Shown: positions 6,649-15,932 of the stretch, piece after piece
Layout of the letters: each line of letters starts with the position of its first letter
Numbering within the stretch: the stretch's first letter is position 1
From: Bacteroidales bacterium
GTDB taxonomy: Bacteria; Bacteroidota; Bacteroidia; Bacteroidales; P3
Assembly: GCA_017480525.1 (NCBI GenBank)
Contig: JAFVAM010000025.1
Span: 1 to 64,000, forward strand
Length of the DNA: 64,000 nucleotides
Direction of reading: 5' to 3'
Program-made: the position numbers and the translations under genes
The notes under the pieces: model-generated
Told to the model about the DNA's origin: nothing
Seen by the model: only the letters and a program-made list of their open reading frames with translations
Databases searched by the model: none

Positions 6649-7887
6649 TTACTTTCCGTGCAAAAAGTGCACTGTCTGCTCCTGTGTGCAGAGCAGCAGC
6701 CTCTTTTCCCGTCCCAGGGTGGTGGCCACCACGAAGATGTCGCCGCCCTCTTTCAGCCCCAGTTGTTTCTGCAGCTCCGCAGCGGCCATGGGGAAATTGC
6801 GTGTCACCACATGGGCGCGCCTGTCGGGCAGCCATTTCAGCACCTCTTTGCGGCTGGGCGTTGTCTCGCCGACGACGCTGAAGATGCGGCCGGGGAAATG
6901 GGACAGGAAACTGTCGCTTGTATAGAGGTGGGTGTTCGGCGCCAGCTTGTCCACTTTCTCCACTTGGCTCAGGAACTTGAATGGACCGGCTTTCATCAGT
7001 GCTGCATGGGGTTCGTAGAGGTATTTACCCACCCCGCTGGCATAGGTGGGCTGCGCCTCGGCCTCTTCGCGGCGTGTGAAGACGAAGTCCTGCCACTCGC
7101 CATGGTGCAGGTTGTGGCAGTGGATGCTCGGTTCCCCGCCTCCGGGACCGCAGAGAAAGAGCACCTCCTTGCACTCGCCGTGGACGGCCACGATGTAGAT
7201 GTCGGCAACGTTGTGCAACTGGTCGGCACCCAGCGTGATGTCGATCATCGGCGAGGCTTTCACCATCATTTTCTCACTCTTCGACATCAGCAGTGCGCGG
7301 TGCGCCACGATGTCGGGCTGGCAGTCTTCGAAGGCGGCGACCTTGCGGCCTTGTTTGTCGCGCCGGGCGGGGTCGACAAACAGCAGGTCGAAACGTCTTT
7401 CCTGCCTCTGCAGCCACTCCAGGCTGTCGGCGCAGTGGAACCGGATGTTCGTCAGTCCCAGAGCCTGTGCGTTGCTCTGTGCCAGGCGGCACAGCTCTTG
7501 GTCGCGTTCCACATAGTCCACCTCGACCTTCATCTCCTCTTCTGCTCCCCATCCGGCCAGGGCGAAGGAGTCGATACCCATGCCGCCCGTCAGGTCGGCG
7601 ATGCGGAGCGTCCCGCCATTGCTGTCGGCTGTCTGTCGGAAGTAGAGCGAGGCTTTGTGCAATGCCGTGGCTTCCGACGAGGCCTGCTCGCGGTTGAGCC
7701 GGGGAGGATAGAGGAATCCCTCGCAGCCCGGCAGCGAGGGCCATTTCTCACGTGCTGTGCGCCGCCCTTCGATTTGCTGCACCGCCAGCGGCATGTCGAT
7801 CGACGGATACCGCGCGGCGCTCAACAGCAGCCGCGCGGTATCCTCGTCTTGGTGTGCCAGGACGAAATCAATAAACTCCCTCGTCAT
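6649..7887 (-). CDS. THUMP-like class I SAM-dependent methyltransferase
   Basis: 412 residues. The centre is a Rossmann methyltransferase: IADLTGGMGIDSFALA (about residue 95) is SAM motif I, and LLFVDPARRD is in the place of the catalytic NPPY/DPP motif. The C-terminal third matches the THUMP-like domain seen after this methyltransferase in Bacteroidota. The substrate is probably RNA but is not established for this family. Its start overlaps the end of the nucleotidyltransferase gene by 20 bases, suggesting coupled translation. Family assignment is good; function is open. Confidence 0.8.
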   Translation of the reverse strand: MTREFIDFVLAHQDEDTARLLLSAARYPSIDMPLAVQQIEGRRTAREKWPSLPGCEGFLYPPRLNREQASSEATALHKASLYFRQTADSNGGTLRIADLTGGMGIDSFALAGWGAEEEMKVEVDYVERDQELCRLAQSNAQALGLTNIRFHCADSLEWLQRQERRFDLLFVDPARRDKQGRKVAAFEDCQPDIVAHRALLMSKSEKMMVKASPMIDITLGADQLHNVADIYIVAVHGECKEVLFLCGPGGGEPSIHCHNLHHGEWQDFVFTRREEAEAQPTYASGVGKYLYEPHAALMKAGPFKFLSQVEKVDKLAPNTHLYTSDSFLSHFPGRIFSVVGETTPSRKEVLKWLPDRRAHVVTRNFPMAAAELQKQLGLKEGGDIFVVATTLGREKRLLLCTQEQTVHFLHGK

Positions 7888-8761
7888 GCAGACGTTTCAG
7901 GCGTTCCACCACCATGGGGCGGTCCTCCTTGTATGTCACACCGAACCACTGCGCCGTGGTCTTCAGCACACGCATTGTGGCCGAGCCGTTGGCGATGAGG
8001 GTGTTGACCGCAAAGGGGATATAGTATTCGCTCTTCAACTCCTGGCCGTGCTCTCGCAGGAAGTCGACAAACAGGGCCTCGCTCTTGGCGAAGTAGTCTG
8101 GCGTGAAGCCGAAGAGGTTCATGCTCACCGTGGCGTCGGCCGGCAGGGGATGCATGGAGCCGTCGGCGTCCTTGTATTCTATGCCGTTGGCTGTGCGGCC
8201 TATGGCGGTGCGCTCTGTCATGCCCACGAGGAAGCCGTCCCTGTCGGTCTCGCACACTCCGCGGCTCACAGTGCCATTCTCCGAAAGGGTATTCTCCAGG
8301 CGGTAGCCCACCATGCAGTAGTCGCCTTCCTTGCTGTCGAGGGTGCGCAGGTGGTCGGCCATCACCTGGAAGGCGTCGCGGCCGTAGAAATCGTCGGCGT
8401 TGATGATGGCGAAAGGCTCGTGGATGGCCTCTCGGGCCATGAGGATGGCGTGGTTCGTACCCCATGGCTTCTCGCGTCCTTCGGGCACCGTGAACCCTTC
8501 GGGCAGTTTGTCAAGTTCCTGGTAGACATACTCCACCGCTATGCGACCGCCGTAGTGTTCGGCGTTGATGCGGGCCTTGAACTCCTCGGCGAAGGAGTGG
8601 CGGATGACGAACACTGCCTTGCCGAAGCCGGCGCGGATAGCGTCCTCGACGCTGTAGTCCAGTATGATCTCGCCGTGGGGTCCCACGCCGTCCATCTGTT
8701 TCAGTCCACCATAGCGGCTGCCCATGCCCGCCGCCAAAACAAGTAATGTCGGTTTCATCAT
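7868..8761 (-). CDS. Sugar-phosphate nucleotidyltransferase family protein
   Basis: 297 residues. LVLAAGMGSRYGGLKQM (7-23) is the nucleotide-binding loop of NTP-transferase enzymes that make NDP-sugars. IINADDFYGRDAF holds the metal-binding Asp. The protein is of the Bacteroidota type often annotated simply as nucleotidyltransferase, and the sugar is not known. It could start at either of two consecutive ATGs (8761 or 8758). A 110-base gap without a clear promoter separates it from tadA. Confidence 0.85.
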   Translation of the reverse strand: MMKPTLLVLAAGMGSRYGGLKQMDGVGPHGEIILDYSVEDAIRAGFGKAVFVIRHSFAEEFKARINAEHYGGRIAVEYVYQELDKLPEGFTVPEGREKPWGTNHAILMAREAIHEPFAIINADDFYGRDAFQVMADHLRTLDSKEGDYCMVGYRLENTLSENGTVSRGVCETDRDGFLVGMTERTAIGRTANGIEYKDADGSMHPLPADATVSMNLFGFTPDYFAKSEALFVDFLREHGQELKSEYYIPFAVNTLIANGSATMRVLKTTAQWFGVTYKEDRPMVVERLKRLHDEGVY

Positions 8762-8871
8762 AATTATCGTGTCTTTGTTTTTAATCTTTCAAATATGGTT
8801 CCTATAATGAATATTTACGGTATCTATCAAAACGATACTCCTATCAAGCCCATTCCCGCCCCAGCAACGGT

Positions 8872-9321
8872 CTATCCTCTTCTCCTCTGGAAAAACTCCT
8901 TCACCATTCTTGAACACTCCTCGGCGCGGATGCCGGCGGTCACCTCGGTCTTGGGGTGCAGCATGGAGCGTCCCAGCCGCTCGAAGCCCCGCTTCTCGTC
9001 GCCGGCGCCATAGACGATGCGCCCCACCTGGCTCCATCCCAGCGCTCCAGCGCACATCACGCAGGGTTCCAGGGTGACATACAGGGTACACCCTGTCAGG
9101 TATTTCGCCCCGAGATGTTCTGCGGCGGCCGTCAGGGCCACCATCTCGGCGTGTGCCGTCACGTCGTGCAGCGTCTCCGTCTGGTTGTGGCCGCGGCCTA
9201 TCACGCTGCCGCCGCACACCACCACGGCACCCACGGGAATTTCTCCCTCGCTCTCGGCCTCGCGCGCCTCGCGCAGCGCTTCGCCCATGAAAAAGTCGTC
9301 GTCGCTCTCCAGTATTCCCAT
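8872..9321 (-). CDS. tadA: tRNA-specific adenosine deaminase (A34 to inosine)
   Basis: 149 residues. The zinc deaminase site is complete: HAE at 57-59 and PCVMC with Cys87 and Cys90. The PVGAVVV and MCAGAL contexts are those of TadA rather than of cytidine or guanine deaminases. It converts the wobble adenosine of tRNA-Arg(ACG) to inosine in the cytosol. The gene follows the exported-protein gene by 3 bases, so it is probably in the same operon. Confidence 0.9.
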   Translation of the reverse strand: MGILESDDDFFMGEALREAREAESEGEIPVGAVVVCGGSVIGRGHNQTETLHDVTAHAEMVALTAAAEHLGAKYLTGCTLYVTLEPCVMCAGALGWSQVGRIVYGAGDEKRGFERLGRSMLHPKTEVTAGIRAEECSRMVKEFFQRRRG

Positions 9322-9324
9322 GGC

Positions 9325-10074
9325 TCAGTCTTTTTCAAAAATCGACAGGTCGAGTTTCTCGAAGTGCATCGCTGTGCTCATGACGGTCAGCACACCGTTG
9401 CGCAGGAAGCTTTCCAGCGAAGGCAGCAGGCTCTTCCCGATGGGCTGGTATTCGTGCATACTTTTCCATTCCGTGTGGTTTTCGGGCGGCCGGTTTGTGT
9501 TGTCGGATTGCTCGTCGGTCTCTATGATGAGCGTCAGCAGGCCGCTGCCGGGTTCGAACATATAGTAGCGGGTGTACATGTCGGGCATCTGCACCATGAC
9601 CACCTGTAGGGACTGCCCTTTGAGGGTTGTGACGCCGTTCCATTTCAGCGTGGCGCCCTTGGCGCGCCAGTTGTGGAGCGGTCCGCGGAAGTCGTAGCCC
9701 CACAAGCGGTCGAGCAGGTCCATTTGCGACGTGCTCTCCCATGCCTCGTCGACCTTTACGTAGCGACGGAAGCGGTCCTTGCCGTTGCTGACGAGGCCTG
9801 TCTCCAGCTTGCCGTCGCACCACACCTCCACGCGTTGGCACTGCGGTTGTGCGAACCACCGCTTCATCCATACGGTGTCCTTCGAGCCGTAGAAAGTGAT
9901 GGCGGTTTCCATCACCAGGAGGCTGTCCTGCGGCAGGCCTTCGATGTTCATCATCGCCACGTAGCGGTCCACCACCGCTGCGGCGGTGTCGTCCTGAGGC
10001 GTCGCCCCCTTCTGTGCCCATGCCGCCATCGGCAGCAGTGCCGCGAGGGCCAGCAGTGTCGTCGTCTTCTTCAT
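9325..10074 (-). CDS. Exported protein of unknown function (LolA/LolB-like features)
   Basis: 249 residues. A clear signal peptide (MKKTTTLLALAALLPMAAWAQ) should be cut after about residue 20. The mature part alternates strands of the kind seen in outer-membrane lipoprotein-sorting folds (MNIEGLPQDSLLVMETAITFY, then TRYYMFEPGSGLLTLIIETD). I cannot assign a family with certainty. It sits between a DUF4292-like lipoprotein and tadA. Confidence 0.6.
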   Translation of the reverse strand: MKKTTTLLALAALLPMAAWAQKGATPQDDTAAAVVDRYVAMMNIEGLPQDSLLVMETAITFYGSKDTVWMKRWFAQPQCQRVEVWCDGKLETGLVSNGKDRFRRYVKVDEAWESTSQMDLLDRLWGYDFRGPLHNWRAKGATLKWNGVTTLKGQSLQVVMVQMPDMYTRYYMFEPGSGLLTLIIETDEQSDNTNRPPENHTEWKSMHEYQPIGKSLLPSLESFLRNGVLTVMSTAMHFEKLDLSIFEKD

Positions 10075-10138
10075 GTGTGTATGCTGTTCTTGTTTCTTTT
10101 TGGTCTTTTTGCTTGGCAGTCCGGTGCGGAGCAGACGC

Positions 10139-10648
10139 TCATTTGCTGAAGGGGAAGGTCAGGCGGTCCACCGTCTCCCTGCGGGTGATCTTCACCTGGG
10201 CGTTGATGCCCAGCTGCCGCGCCAGCGCGGCGATACGCTCTTCGGCGTCGTCGCTCTCGAGGATGGCTTCCAGCTCGCCGAAACTCACGCGCTTGCCGGT
10301 GCGCTGTTCCACGTCGCGGTAGTCGCCCTCTTCGTTGCGCCCCAGCAGCGGCATCCTCACCCACACCGAGTCCGGCGTGGCCATGGCGCGTCCCAGCTCC
10401 ACGAATTTGCTCACGCTGCACCATATCGTCTTGCCGTGTTCCAGACGCAGCTGTCCGCTGACGCCGATGCCTTCCACCGTGCCGGAGAAGGTCATCACCG
10501 TGTAGGCACTCACGGCCTCTGTCGTGGCTGTCGCCTCCGGAGCCGTCGCGGTGGCGTTCCTCGTGCTGCGGCATCCTGTCGCCATCGTCGCGAGGAGCGC
10601 CGCAGCCATTATTATATGGATATTATTCTTTATTTTGTTTTTTGTCAT
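10139..10648 (-). CDS. DUF4292-like lipoprotein
   Basis: 169 residues. The lipobox is ATMATGC with Cys26. The remaining sequence (KTIWCSVSKFVELGRAMATPDSVWVRMPLLGR) matches the start of DUF4292 proteins, which have a LolB-like barrel and occur beside TPR proteins in Bacteroidales. It is somewhat shorter than most relatives. The TPR lipoprotein gene lies 39 bases upstream. A periplasmic lipid- or lipoprotein-handling role is likely but unproven. Confidence 0.7.
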   Translation of the reverse strand: MTKNKIKNNIHIIMAAALLATMATGCRSTRNATATAPEATATTEAVSAYTVMTFSGTVEGIGVSGQLRLEHGKTIWCSVSKFVELGRAMATPDSVWVRMPLLGRNEEGDYRDVEQRTGKRVSFGELEAILESDDAEERIAALARQLGINAQVKITRRETVDRLTFPFSK

Positions 10649-10687
10649 ATTTGTCTCATGGCTGTTGTGGGAGAGGAGAAGGGGGGC

Positions 10688-12337
10688 TTATTGTGCGGCG
10701 ACTTTCTCCAGGTGGTTGCGGAGTGTCTCGCTCGTGGGGTCGAGACGCACGGCTTTCTTGAGGTAGGGGAGGGCCTCCTTGTCGCGCCCCAGCAGGTGGA
10801 GAATCCATCCGTAGGTGTCCAGGTTGTTGGGGTTCTCTGACTCGGCCTCCACGGTGCGGCGGCTCATGCGCTCGGCCTTCTCCAGGTCGACGCCCTGTTC
10901 CGCAAGGTAGTAGGCATAGTTGTTCAGGGCCGACATGTTGTCGGGGAAACGCGCAATAAGCCTATCGAAGGTCGCCCAGGCCTCGTTGAGTCGTCCGGCG
11001 CGGTAGAGGCATTCGGCCTTCAGGGAGTAGGTGTCCTCTTCGAGGTAGCCTTTTGTGAAGCCCCACCGCTCGATGTCGGCGATGTGTGCAAGGGCGCCGT
11101 TGTAGTCCTCGCGTCCCAGGTCCGCCAGGGCCAGGAGGAAGTGCGGCAGCGTGTGGAGGGGGAAGAGGTTCGCGGCGCGACGGGCGCAGGCCTCGGTCTT
11201 GGCCTCGGCCCCGGGGGTGCTGTGCAGGCTCACCAGCAGGAGTTCCCAGAGGTCGTAGGAGCTGCTGTCCCTGCGCAGCGCCGTCTCCATCTGGTGCGCA
11301 GCCTCCTCGTAGCGCCCCTGCTGCAGGAGCACCTGGCCATAGAACGGTGCATATTCGGCACTGTCGGCGCAGCCGGCCATGGCCTTGTCCAGCAGGCGGA
11401 ACGTCGTGGCCTTGTGGGTGCCGAAGAACTCCTCGTTGGTGTAGAACGAACCCAGCAGCTGCAGCTTCGTCTTGCTGTCGAGCGCCGGGTTGTCGAAAGC
11501 GCGGACCATCTCGCTGTCGGCCTCGGCACCCTTGCCCACGGTCTTGAAGTATTCGGCCATCTGGATGTGGATATACGGGTCGTCGGGGTCGGCCGCGAGA
11601 ATGCGGTCGTAGTATTCCTTCGCCTTGGCGTAGCGTTTCTGCTGCATGTAGGTTGTGGCGAGGATGGCATTGTAGCGCTTCTCCTGTGGGAACGCCTTGG
11701 CCAGGGCTTCGGTCTCCTTCAGGGCCTTCTCCGGCTTGTCGGCAGCGGTCCACAGCCGCGCCTTCTGCATCGAGATGGCTTCAGTCACTCCTATGCGGCG
11801 CTCCACGCGGTTCAGCACCTCCACGGCCTTCGGAAGGTTGTCGGCGCCGATGTAGGCGTTGGACAGCGCGTAGTAGTATTCCAGCACCTCGGGGTTCTGC
11901 GCCACGATGCGCTCAAAGGTCTGCGTGAGGCCGCGGTTGTCGCCCTTCATCTCCTGTGCCTGCGCCAGCGCCAGGGCATACCACACGTTGTCGCCCTTCA
12001 GGGTCGTGGCCCTGCGGGCGCAGGCTTCTGCACTGTCGGCCCAGCCGCGCTGCGCCAGCAGCTGGCTCATGCCGTACCATGCCGCCGCGCAGTCGGGGTG
12101 CTTCTCCGTCGCGCGGCGGTAGGCCGCCAAGGCCTCGTCGGCGCGGCCGCTCTCCGCCAGCGCCACGGCGTCGATCACCATGCCGTCGGCATCCAGCTCG
12201 CTCTCCGTCACCTCCTTGATGGGCGGACGCTCGAAACGCTGCGCCGCTCCCGGCGCAGCCCCCTTCGGGCTTCCGCAGCCCCACAGCGCCAGCATCGCCG
12301 CCGCCAGGGCCGTTATGATGGTTCTTTTCTTCTTCAT
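10688..12337 (-). CDS. TPR-repeat lipoprotein
   Basis: 549 residues. The start MKKKRTIITALAAAMLALWGC gives a lipobox Cys at 21. The rest is an alpha-solenoid of about ten tetratricopeptide-like repeats, for example ADEALAAYRRATEKHPDCAA, KAKEYYDRILAADPDDPYIH and NEAWATFDRLIARFPDN. Such proteins act as scaffolds in the periplasm or cell envelope. The gene heads the minus-strand run down to the methyltransferase and is next to a DUF4292-like gene, as in other Bacteroidales. No clear promoter was found upstream. Confidence 0.85.
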   Translation of the reverse strand: MKKKRTIITALAAAMLALWGCGSPKGAAPGAAQRFERPPIKEVTESELDADGMVIDAVALAESGRADEALAAYRRATEKHPDCAAAWYGMSQLLAQRGWADSAEACARRATTLKGDNVWYALALAQAQEMKGDNRGLTQTFERIVAQNPEVLEYYYALSNAYIGADNLPKAVEVLNRVERRIGVTEAISMQKARLWTAADKPEKALKETEALAKAFPQEKRYNAILATTYMQQKRYAKAKEYYDRILAADPDDPYIHIQMAEYFKTVGKGAEADSEMVRAFDNPALDSKTKLQLLGSFYTNEEFFGTHKATTFRLLDKAMAGCADSAEYAPFYGQVLLQQGRYEEAAHQMETALRRDSSSYDLWELLLVSLHSTPGAEAKTEACARRAANLFPLHTLPHFLLALADLGREDYNGALAHIADIERWGFTKGYLEEDTYSLKAECLYRAGRLNEAWATFDRLIARFPDNMSALNNYAYYLAEQGVDLEKAERMSRRTVEAESENPNNLDTYGWILHLLGRDKEALPYLKKAVRLDPTSETLRNHLEKVAAQ

Positions 12338-12607
12338 CTCTCCCTCCCTAACGGCACCGTCCCTTTTTTATTGTGTTCCTTTTAAATAAAATATCGACGG
12401 TCAGCAAGCGGCATTGTGGAAGCAACGTCTTCTCAAGTCCTCTCTGCACCCTGCCTTCCATCCCCTGCATCAGGCTTCGAAGTGTGGGGAATTGATGGAA
12501 AAAAAACAGCCTGGAACCTGAAATTGGAAATCAGCCGGTTACGTGCCGAGTTTTCGACGTAAACTACACGTTGTGAGCGATTTGGTTAAAAAGTGAACGT
12601 GCAACAT

Positions 12608-12723
12608 CCTGATTTCCAGTAGGCAAAAGGTACCAACACCGTATCATCTACCTACCAACACCCTGCCAACACCGTACCAAGTCCGACTGCGGTAGGAGAT
12701 GGTAGGCAGATGACAGGGCGCAG
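12608..12723 (+). repeat. 11-mer hairpin repeat, copy 1
   Basis: Lies in the 611-base gap between the TPR lipoprotein and the T9SS gene; the rest of that gap holds only the promoter at 12806. After a flank ending CAAAAG come five 11-nt units (12630-12684), the first GTACCAACACC and the last GTACCAAGTCC. Then GAC, loop TGCG, GTA, and two to three units of opposite sense beginning GGAGATGGTAG. Confidence 0.85.
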
Positions 12724-12805
12724 ACATGGAGACGGCACGTTGGCGAGAGGGGCGGCTCATGGGGTTCGGGAGGGGGCGGAGCAATCATAAAAAATCAAAA
12801 AAAAA

Positions 12806-12835
12806 TTGCCATGTAAAAAAAAATGTATATATTTG
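12806..12835 (+). promoter_or_regulatory. Promoter of the 946-aa T9SS protein
   Basis: TTG at 12806-12808 and TATATTTG at 12828-12835 are 19 bases apart. The leader would be about 110 bases, long and AT-rich, as often seen for highly expressed Bacteroidota genes. Confidence 0.7.
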
Positions 12836-12948
12836 CAGCGTGAATTATAGTGCGGAAATGGGATTGAAAACATTTTGAATAGCTGTAAAATAGATAATTA
12901 GAGATATTTGCAAGGAAACAAATTATTAATCATCAAAAAACAACAACA

Positions 12949-15789
12949 ATGAAAAAAGTATTAATGGTTCTCAGTTTGGCGATGTGCGCTTCCGTCGCAT
13001 TCGCTCAGACGAACTTGACGCCCAAGCAGGCGACGCTCAACCGCCACGCTGTTTCGGAGTCCATGGACGTCAAGGTGTCCAAGCAGGCCCCTCAGGCCAA
13101 GGTGGACTACAAGGCATCCATCTTCACGAAGGATGCTGTGTTCGACACCGTTCGTACCTTCCGTTTCACCCAGGACGAGTACAACTCGCTGTCGTTCGGC
13201 GTCCTCCAGCAGGGTGACCACATCTTCGTCGACGGACGCGACAGCACCATCTCCACCGCTGCCAACACCATCGACCAGAACTCCTATCCCTGGGCAAGAT
13301 GGAAATACTACAGCGACTCTGTCTCCTTCATGTCCAACTACGTCAACGACTATGCTGCCCTCAATGGCTACTTCTTGCCGCAGAACGACCCCGGGTACCT
13401 CTTCCGCTACATTGGTTCGAGCGCCAATGCCAACGACCCCGGCTATTCGCCCAACGATGGTTTCATGGTCTTTGGCTACAACTCGATTGGCCGTAACAAT
13501 TATGGCAACATCAACGTGTGGATGCAGCTCCCCACTGTGCACCGCAGCGCCACCCAGCAGGATCTCATCGTGCTCATCGGTGTCAACCAGTGCTATCGCG
13601 CTTTCGCCGACCGTTGCTTCATTGACTATGTCGTCACCGCCAACGGTGGCACCCAGTGGCACACCCGCGAAATCAACGTCAAGGGCGTCGATGTGGAAGT
13701 CAATGGCTCCGCCGCTGCCAAACAGCGCTTCGTCATGCCCTTCAACCTGTCCAGCGAGAACGATGTCACCATCCGCTTCCGTGCCTACTCCTCCCTTGCC
13801 GGCGGTGCTGCCACCTACGGCTACGGCTGGGCTCTCGACAACGTCGCCGTCATCGTCGACAATCGCGAGGATTCCTGGACTTTCAGCCTGACTGCCCCCA
13901 TCGAGGGTCTCTATGGCATGATGCCCCAGAACATGCACCTTCCCGTTGCCTATGGTGTCAACGTCCAGAACACCGGTGTCAACAACCTGACCAATGCCAA
14001 GCTGACGCTCAGCAGCGGCCCCTACAACGGCACCTTCACCCAGGATGTGGCCGGTACGCCCAAGACCCTTGTTGCCGGCGACCCCCTGGTCAACCAGACC
14101 CTCTATATCGACGAGCGTGGTGTTGTCAACGACACTCTCGACTTCCGCTATGACATCCACGGCTGGCCCACCGAGGGCGCCCACTACGGCCAGAGCCACA
14201 CTCCCGAAGGCGGCCACGTCAAGACCAACACTCTTGGTGCCAACGGCTTCTTCTTCACTGCCCAGGGCGGCAGCCTTTCCTACGACTTCGACACCATTCT
14301 CTACACCGTCTCCGACGACCTCGAGGCCACCTCGAGCCGCATGAGCGGTTATCGCTGGGGCCGCGACAACGGCCTTGTCCCCGCTGGTTCGAGCTTCCAG
14401 GTCTCCTACTCCGAGGATGGCTACATCGACCAGTCCGACATGGACGACGACGGCTCGCAGCACTCCTCCATGCTCAACTATCAGGTCATGGTGCGTTTCG
14501 TGACCGGCGACCAGGTGCCCTCCAACATGGCTATCCGCGGCATTGAGTATGTGCCCGCCACCGACATCGAGAACGGCAGCACCATGGTCACCGCCGGCAA
14601 CTCCGGTGTCATCGCCCCCGTCCTCTATGAAGAGACTGCCACCGAAAGCGGCTTCCGCTTCTCCACCATCAATGTGGGTCTCGACGGTGTCTCCTACAAG
14701 GTTCTGGACGCCCATGTCAACAACCGTCCCACCACCGGCTACAGACTCCCCTCCAACGACGAGGCCACCTACAGCGTCCTCGACATCCCCTTCCTCCAGA
14801 TGCCTGCCCTGAAGCCCAACACGGCCTATCACGTCGGCTACCGTCTGACTGGTGGTACCCAGTTCCACGTCGCTGCCCAGCGCGCCAGCTTCAAGAACGA
14901 CACCGCCGGCTGGACCTCCTATCGCACCGTCGCCGAGACCGCTCCCTATGCCAATCAGATTACTCCCCAGTTCCGCTATGATGTCTATGTCATCGACGGT
15001 CAGGGGCACATGCACGGTGACGAGAGCACTAACGACATCACCGCTTGGAATGTCGATGTCTATCCTATGATTCGTCTCGTCCTTGGCGAACCCGATGAGG
15101 TTGAGACCGTCAGCGTTCTTGCCAACTGCCAGAATCCGAGCGAGAATGAGGGCATCTCCGTCCGCCACGGTTCCAACGAACTCTGCGGCAGCGATGATGG
15201 CGAGGATGTCGCCGTCAGTTCCAACAACGTTTTCGTTGTCTCCTCTCTCGACGACCACACCGTCATCGACGCCGTCTATGTCAATGGCGTGGAAGTTCCT
15301 GTCTATGATGAGAACGATGACGATCCTCAGCCTGGCGACATCTACATGTGGGTTGAGGAAGACAACGTCACCGACACCGTCGGAACTGGTTCCAACATGA
15401 CCGTCCGCGACCGTCTGTTCCGCAACTACTATCAGATTGTCTTCAACGGCATCGCCGACAACCCCAACGGTTATGTCATCACCGCCGACTACAGAACCGG
15501 TGTTGAATGGATTGAGGTTCCCGAGGTGGGTATCGACCAGGTGGCTCCTGAATTTGCCATGAGCCTCTATCCCAACCCCGCCACCTCCACTGTCAAGCTG
15601 AGCATGGCCGGTGTTGAGGGTATGGTGAACTGCAACATCATCGACATGAGCGGCCGCGTCATCTACAACGCCCGCGTCAATTCCGAGGCTGAGACGACCA
15701 TCGACGTCAGCAACATCCCCGCCGGCGCCTACTTCGTTCGCATCACCAACGACACCTTCAGCAAGATTGAGAAACTCATCATCAAGTAA
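12949..15789 (+). CDS. T9SS type A sorting-domain secreted protein
   Basis: 946 residues. Signal peptide MKKVLMVLSLAMCASVAFAQ. The C-terminal 75 residues form a type A T9SS sorting domain: SLYPNPATSTVKLSM, then CNIIDMSGRVIYNARV and GAYFVRITNDTFSKIEKLIIK. The protein should cross the outer membrane by type IX secretion, with the domain removed or used for LPS anchoring. The body is beta-rich with no catalytic motif I recognise. Codon choice is strongly biased to C-ending codons (AAC, CCC, ATC), suggesting high expression. A strong terminator follows. Confidence 0.9.
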   Translation: MKKVLMVLSLAMCASVAFAQTNLTPKQATLNRHAVSESMDVKVSKQAPQAKVDYKASIFTKDAVFDTVRTFRFTQDEYNSLSFGVLQQGDHIFVDGRDSTISTAANTIDQNSYPWARWKYYSDSVSFMSNYVNDYAALNGYFLPQNDPGYLFRYIGSSANANDPGYSPNDGFMVFGYNSIGRNNYGNINVWMQLPTVHRSATQQDLIVLIGVNQCYRAFADRCFIDYVVTANGGTQWHTREINVKGVDVEVNGSAAAKQRFVMPFNLSSENDVTIRFRAYSSLAGGAATYGYGWALDNVAVIVDNREDSWTFSLTAPIEGLYGMMPQNMHLPVAYGVNVQNTGVNNLTNAKLTLSSGPYNGTFTQDVAGTPKTLVAGDPLVNQTLYIDERGVVNDTLDFRYDIHGWPTEGAHYGQSHTPEGGHVKTNTLGANGFFFTAQGGSLSYDFDTILYTVSDDLEATSSRMSGYRWGRDNGLVPAGSSFQVSYSEDGYIDQSDMDDDGSQHSSMLNYQVMVRFVTGDQVPSNMAIRGIEYVPATDIENGSTMVTAGNSGVIAPVLYEETATESGFRFSTINVGLDGVSYKVLDAHVNNRPTTGYRLPSNDEATYSVLDIPFLQMPALKPNTAYHVGYRLTGGTQFHVAAQRASFKNDTAGWTSYRTVAETAPYANQITPQFRYDVYVIDGQGHMHGDESTNDITAWNVDVYPMIRLVLGEPDEVETVSVLANCQNPSENEGISVRHGSNELCGSDDGEDVAVSSNNVFVVSSLDDHTVIDAVYVNGVEVPVYDENDDDPQPGDIYMWVEEDNVTDTVGTGSNMTVRDRLFRNYYQIVFNGIADNPNGYVITADYRTGVEWIEVPEVGIDQVAPEFAMSLYPNPATSTVKLSMAGVEGMVNCNIIDMSGRVIYNARVNSEAETTIDVSNIPAGAYFVRITNDTFSKIEKLIIK

Positions 15790-15810
15790 AGTTTCCCAAC
15801 GCTGACAATC

Positions 15811-15845
15811 AAAGGGCATCCGAAACCGGATGCCCTTTCTTTTGT
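15811..15845 (+). terminator. Terminator after the 946-aa T9SS gene
   Basis: Perfect 12-bp stem AAAGGGCATCCG / CGGATGCCCTTT with an AAAC loop at 15811-15838, followed by CTTTTGTT. The opposite strand has a TTTGATTGT tail, so it may also act for yicC. Confidence 0.85.
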
Positions 15846-15932
15846 TGTGTGTTCTGATGGGGGGATTACACTTTTTTGGAGGGAGAGAAAGCTGGCGCTG
15901 CTCTACTTCTTTCTGCGTGGGGAGAGGCCTGG

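Noticed and set aside
11084..12385. Plus-strand frame opposite the TPR lipoprotein
   Set aside because: Antisense to intact TPR repeats; no signal or domain.
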